NCBI RefSeq assembly: GCF_030272615.1
Contig: NC_081414.1
Span: 810,129,069-810,193,068 of the forward strand
Reading direction: 5' to 3'
DNA length: 64,000 nt
Source: Cryptomeria japonica
Taxonomy: Eukaryota; Streptophyta; Pinopsida; Cupressales; Cupressaceae
Within the stretch, counting starts at the first letter, position 1. The number at the start of each line of letters is the position of its first letter. The position numbers were made by a program, and so were the translations under genes. Positions 61,133-64,000 of this stretch are shown here, piece after piece. Below the pieces are notes generated by a model. It saw nothing but the letters and a program-made list of their open reading frames with translations, was not told the origin of the DNA and ran no database searches.

Positions 61133-64000
61133 GATATGTATACCTATCCATGATGGTAACATCAAACTGGGTCGAAGGTCCTAGGTGTTGCACCTCATAT
61201 GCATCTGACTGATCCAAAACTTGTTTATGCTCCATTATTCCTGTATCAGCTAATCTAAGGCCAAAGGGTCCTAGCATATCTTTTACAAAGCTCTCATATG
61301 ACAAAATTTCCCTGAGGAGAGGTCTGGAATCTCCGTCATATCCTTGATATACTGCTGAAGCATTTCAATCTTCAGCTCCAACATGTACACATATGACTGC
61401 AAGTTTTCATAACTGTCACCCCCTAAAAGGTCCCCCTCCATTACCTTCTCTTCCCCTAGTTGCAATATCTTTTTCAAAACTTGGAATTGTTTAGTGAAAA
61501 TGTTCAACATCTATTCCCATTGCGTACAACAGGAAGCCAAAGCTCCACCTACATGTATCGCCTTACGATACATCTCCATAGTATCTTGCAAAAATAATCT
61601 TATTTTGGCTGCATTTACTTGGGCCCATGACTTGGCTGCAGTGGCCACCCATCTCACCTCCATTAATACTTTTACTTCTTCATAAGGTAGGTCATCAGTT
61701 TTGCATGAGTCCAAGGGTTTTCTCATTTCAATTAGTATCTTCTTATATTGTCCTAATTGTTCTTTGAGTTCCACATTGGAAGTATGCTCCTTCTCTACAC
61801 GTCCTTTGATGACGCTCGTGGCTAACTCCAAAGTATCTAGCTCCCCCCACTTGGTTTGTTTGCCCAAATTTATCTTGGATATTTGATATTTGGGGAAGCT
61901 TGTCCCTCGTCTTGGGATGGAACTGCTACATCTGCAATCACTTCACCGGAACTAATTTTTGATAGGTGATGAACAGTTTTCAATTTCTTAACCTTTGGTG
62001 GCTCCTCGGTGATCACTTGTTGTAGAGTGACCTTAGGGAGCTCTTCTTTTCTCTTTTTCTTCCCAAAGGTAAACTCCAGTCATTATGGTATATTTTCATC
62101 CCTTTCACCTGTATGTGACACTATATCCGCAGTCATAATATGGACCTCTTCCTGCTCCTCTACTTCGTCTCTTACTTTTGTTTCTATCTGCCCGTGGTCT
62201 TGAGGTGGGATAATTTGACGAGCTAGATGGGTTTGGAGATCTCGTTGCTTGTGTAACTCTCCTAGTTTACTACTGACCTTTTCATTAAATGCCATCTCTT
62301 CCCCACTTGCTTCTATTTCACCTTGCCCGGCTGCTATATCCTTGAGGAGGTCGTCTTAATCTTGAAGGGTTAGCACTAGTCTTTCATTCAATAGGTCTTT
62401 TGCCTCATCCCCTTCTTGCTCGCCTTCTTTTTCACCTTCTTGCGGTTGTTGTTGCCCAAGATCTTCTTCCTCCTACTTTGAATCTGACTCAATGTTTCTA
62501 ACTTTTATTCCTTCAATGGTAGACCTAAAGCCTTGCACTGTGGGCTACCCTACAAGAATATTGATTGGTGGTGGTGCAGGGGCGTTGGTGCTTGGAGCAT
62601 GTGTGGCATTTGTCGAAGGTGACTGAGTAGGGATATCCTCAGTAATTTCTATATCTTCTTCTTGCTCCTGGATACCCTCTCCTGAATCCTTCCATATAGC
62701 CGCCCTTGGTGGGACAACGTTGGCAAGTGGTACCACTCCCAATCCATGAGTCACTCCCAGGTCCGCTACCTTCTTTAATAATTCAGACTCCCTCATATTT
62801 TCTTGGAGTTTCTTGATTAAGTCCTCAGTAGTTTCCTGGGGCTTGTCTTCCTCATCTAGATCAGTGGACATATTTTGCCTCGAAGCTGACCTTGTCTTTC
62901 GAGTGTACTCCTTATGCCCTCTTGATTGAGGTACCCCTGAAGTGGACTCCTTTTGTTTCCCCTTTGAGACACTGGGCCTTATACTCCGGGCTAACCACTA
63001 CCTGGTCCTATTGATGACCACTTCAAAAACTTTTTCCATATTTGTGTCTTCACCTGCAAACCACTTTATCAAGGAGAAGGGCATTTTATCTATCCCTGAT
63101 TCCCTATAAACTGGATCAAGTAAATCCCTATCATCTCTAAGTTCTTTAGGGAGCTTAGTCTCAATTCCAAAATCTCTTACTTGTGGCACAGATAACCTGT
63201 TATATCTCTTCTCCCTAACCTCAAAACTGTCTTGCAGGTTGGCCCAAAAGTCCTCCAAGCTAGGCTTATGCGCCTCATATGCCTTAGGCATAGCTTGTTT
63301 AAGTTTCCTGTAGGGATCATAAAACTCCCTAGCATGATCATATTCCTTGAAGTTCAAATCTTGAACCTCTTGTTCTGTTAATTTTTCTACCTGTATCTTA
63401 GAACATGCAAAGTACCCAATAGATACTATGAAATTGATACCCACTTTGTGTTTTGATGACAAAAGTGACTGGAGGCCCACAAGTTGCCTTACATATTCTA
63501 TCAAAATTATCCTATCATTGCAATATCAGGGCAGAAACATTGGGTTCCCTATGAATACACTAACCTTGATGTAAGTGGAGTGTGGGTTTTGGATGAACCA
63601 ACATGCCCAGTCTGAGATGATAGCCATAGCCTTTGAGCTAATTCAATATCCTACATCTCCTGTTAATTTAATTATTATTGGGAAAATGAAGGCATCATTA
63701 ACTCTCTTTAAATGAGCCTTTGCATTGGCTAGAGTGAGTTGGGAATAATACTCCCATACCCTCTTTTATCCTTCCTCCTCTCCCAATTGACCTTCTACCT
63801 ATAGCCCTGTAAACTTTCCAGCTCTAGCAGCTACCCAGATGATGTATGATGTGAAAAAGAACTTTTGGGTATGCTAGACTTCTTTCATTTGTTTGCAGAT
63901 ATTATCGAAGAGGATCTGCGGCCAATCAAAGTATTGTTTCCCTATTAAAATAGTACTCATGAATTGGAACATCTAGAGATGAAAATGCTTGCAATCTGGA
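61133..64000 (-). repeat. Element C 5' LTR, outer part, truncated by the window
   Basis: Continues the LTR interrupted at 45233; 61138-61406 matches 1995-2277 and 62696-64000 matches 2290-3590 of the 3' LTR. The stretch 61407-62695 is absent from the 3' LTR. The remaining LTR (hairpin array and U3 end) lies beyond the window. Confidence 0.88.
61138..64000 (-). pseudogene. LTR-borne sense ORF of element C, 5' LTR copy (partial, longer)
   Basis: The minus-strand frame is read from the window edge through 63504-62998 (EKLTEQEVQDLNFKEYDHAREF; SLEDFWANLQDSFEVREKRYNR). An acidic and Pro/Thr-rich stretch follows (62870-62550; EQEEDIEITEDIPTQSPSTN), then a charged part with KKKRKEELPK (about 62060). 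A likely coiled-coil segment (61867-61511, VELKEQLGQYKKILIEMRK) and another helical part (61510-61283) come next. The reading is then cut by element A and resumes at 45233, ending at 45056. Breaks: stops near 62998, 62545 and 62080, and frame changes near 61880 and 61300. The intact protein would exceed 1000 residues. No family recognised. Confidence 0.6.

Larger units (their letters stand above)
776..64000 (-). mobile_element. Element C: old Tat-like Ty3/Gypsy retrotransposon, host of three nested insertions
   Basis: C runs on the minus strand. Sequence from 776 (3' LTR) is repeated from 44012 (5' LTR); the 5' LTR copy is split at 45233/61133 by element A and leaves the window. A primer site matching tRNA-Asn directly adjoins the LTR edge at 44012. 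Gag, protease, extra RNase H, RT, RNase H and integrase follow in order towards lower coordinates. The integrase is split by B and D. A hand count over about 430 aligned LTR bases gives 29 substitutions (about 6.7%), making C the oldest layer. All coding parts contain stops or frameshifts. The left target duplication would be gaaac (771-775); its partner is outside the window. Confidence 0.85.

Noticed and set aside
1..64000. tRNA or rRNA genes, CRISPR arrays, bacterial-type operons
   Set aside because: None seen on either strand; the tRNA-like matches are primer binding sites only.

Overview
The window is repeat-dominated plant nuclear DNA. It has no intact host gene. Almost all of it is one stack of nested Ty3/Gypsy-type LTR retrotransposons. 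The two dual-RNase H (Tat-like) families, the captured plant mobile domain ORF and the primer sites matching plant tRNAs point to a land plant with a large, methylation-decayed genome. A gymnosperm is plausible, but I cannot fix the species from the sequence.

Layout. Bases 1-775 are flanking DNA that ends in a broken RNase H domain. The oldest element, C (minus strand, 776 to beyond 64000), interrupts that domain. From right to left C reads: 5' LTR (44012-45233 plus 61133-64000, running off the window), a tRNA-Asn-type primer site, gag, protease, an extra RNase H, RT, RNase H, integrase, polypurine tract, 3' LTR (776-5631). Three younger elements split C. D (6945-19492, minus) and B (19590-38030, plus) both sit in C's integrase only 97 bases apart. 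A (45234-61132, plus) sits in C's 5' LTR. A and B have exact 5-bp target duplications (gatat, gtaag); D has a diverged pair (tgatg/caatg).

A and B belong to one family with 1.7-kb and 1.4-kb LTRs, a primer site matching tRNA-Trp, a 2.7-kb leader, and one long gag-protease-(G-patch)-RT-RNase H-second RNase H-integrase frame that is interrupted mainly by stop codons. B also carries an antisense ORF encoding a plant mobile domain protein, which A lacks. D is a non-autonomous element with 4.4-kb LTRs, a tRNA-iMet primer site and no coding capacity. C is a different Tat-like family whose very long LTR itself contains a decayed sense-strand ORF and an array of hairpin repeats.

Hand-counted LTR divergence orders the events: C about 6.7% (430 bases compared), B about 3.2% (whole LTR), D about 1.5% (1 kb compared), A about 1.3% (whole LTR). 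This agrees with the nesting. All coding regions carry stops, frameshifts or lost catalytic residues, so nothing here looks autonomous today. The leads most worth following are the LTR-borne ORF and hairpin array of C, the extra RNase H placed before RT in C, the antisense mobile-domain ORF of B, the tRNA-Trp primer site, and a leader block in A/B that is conserved better than the RT coding sequence.
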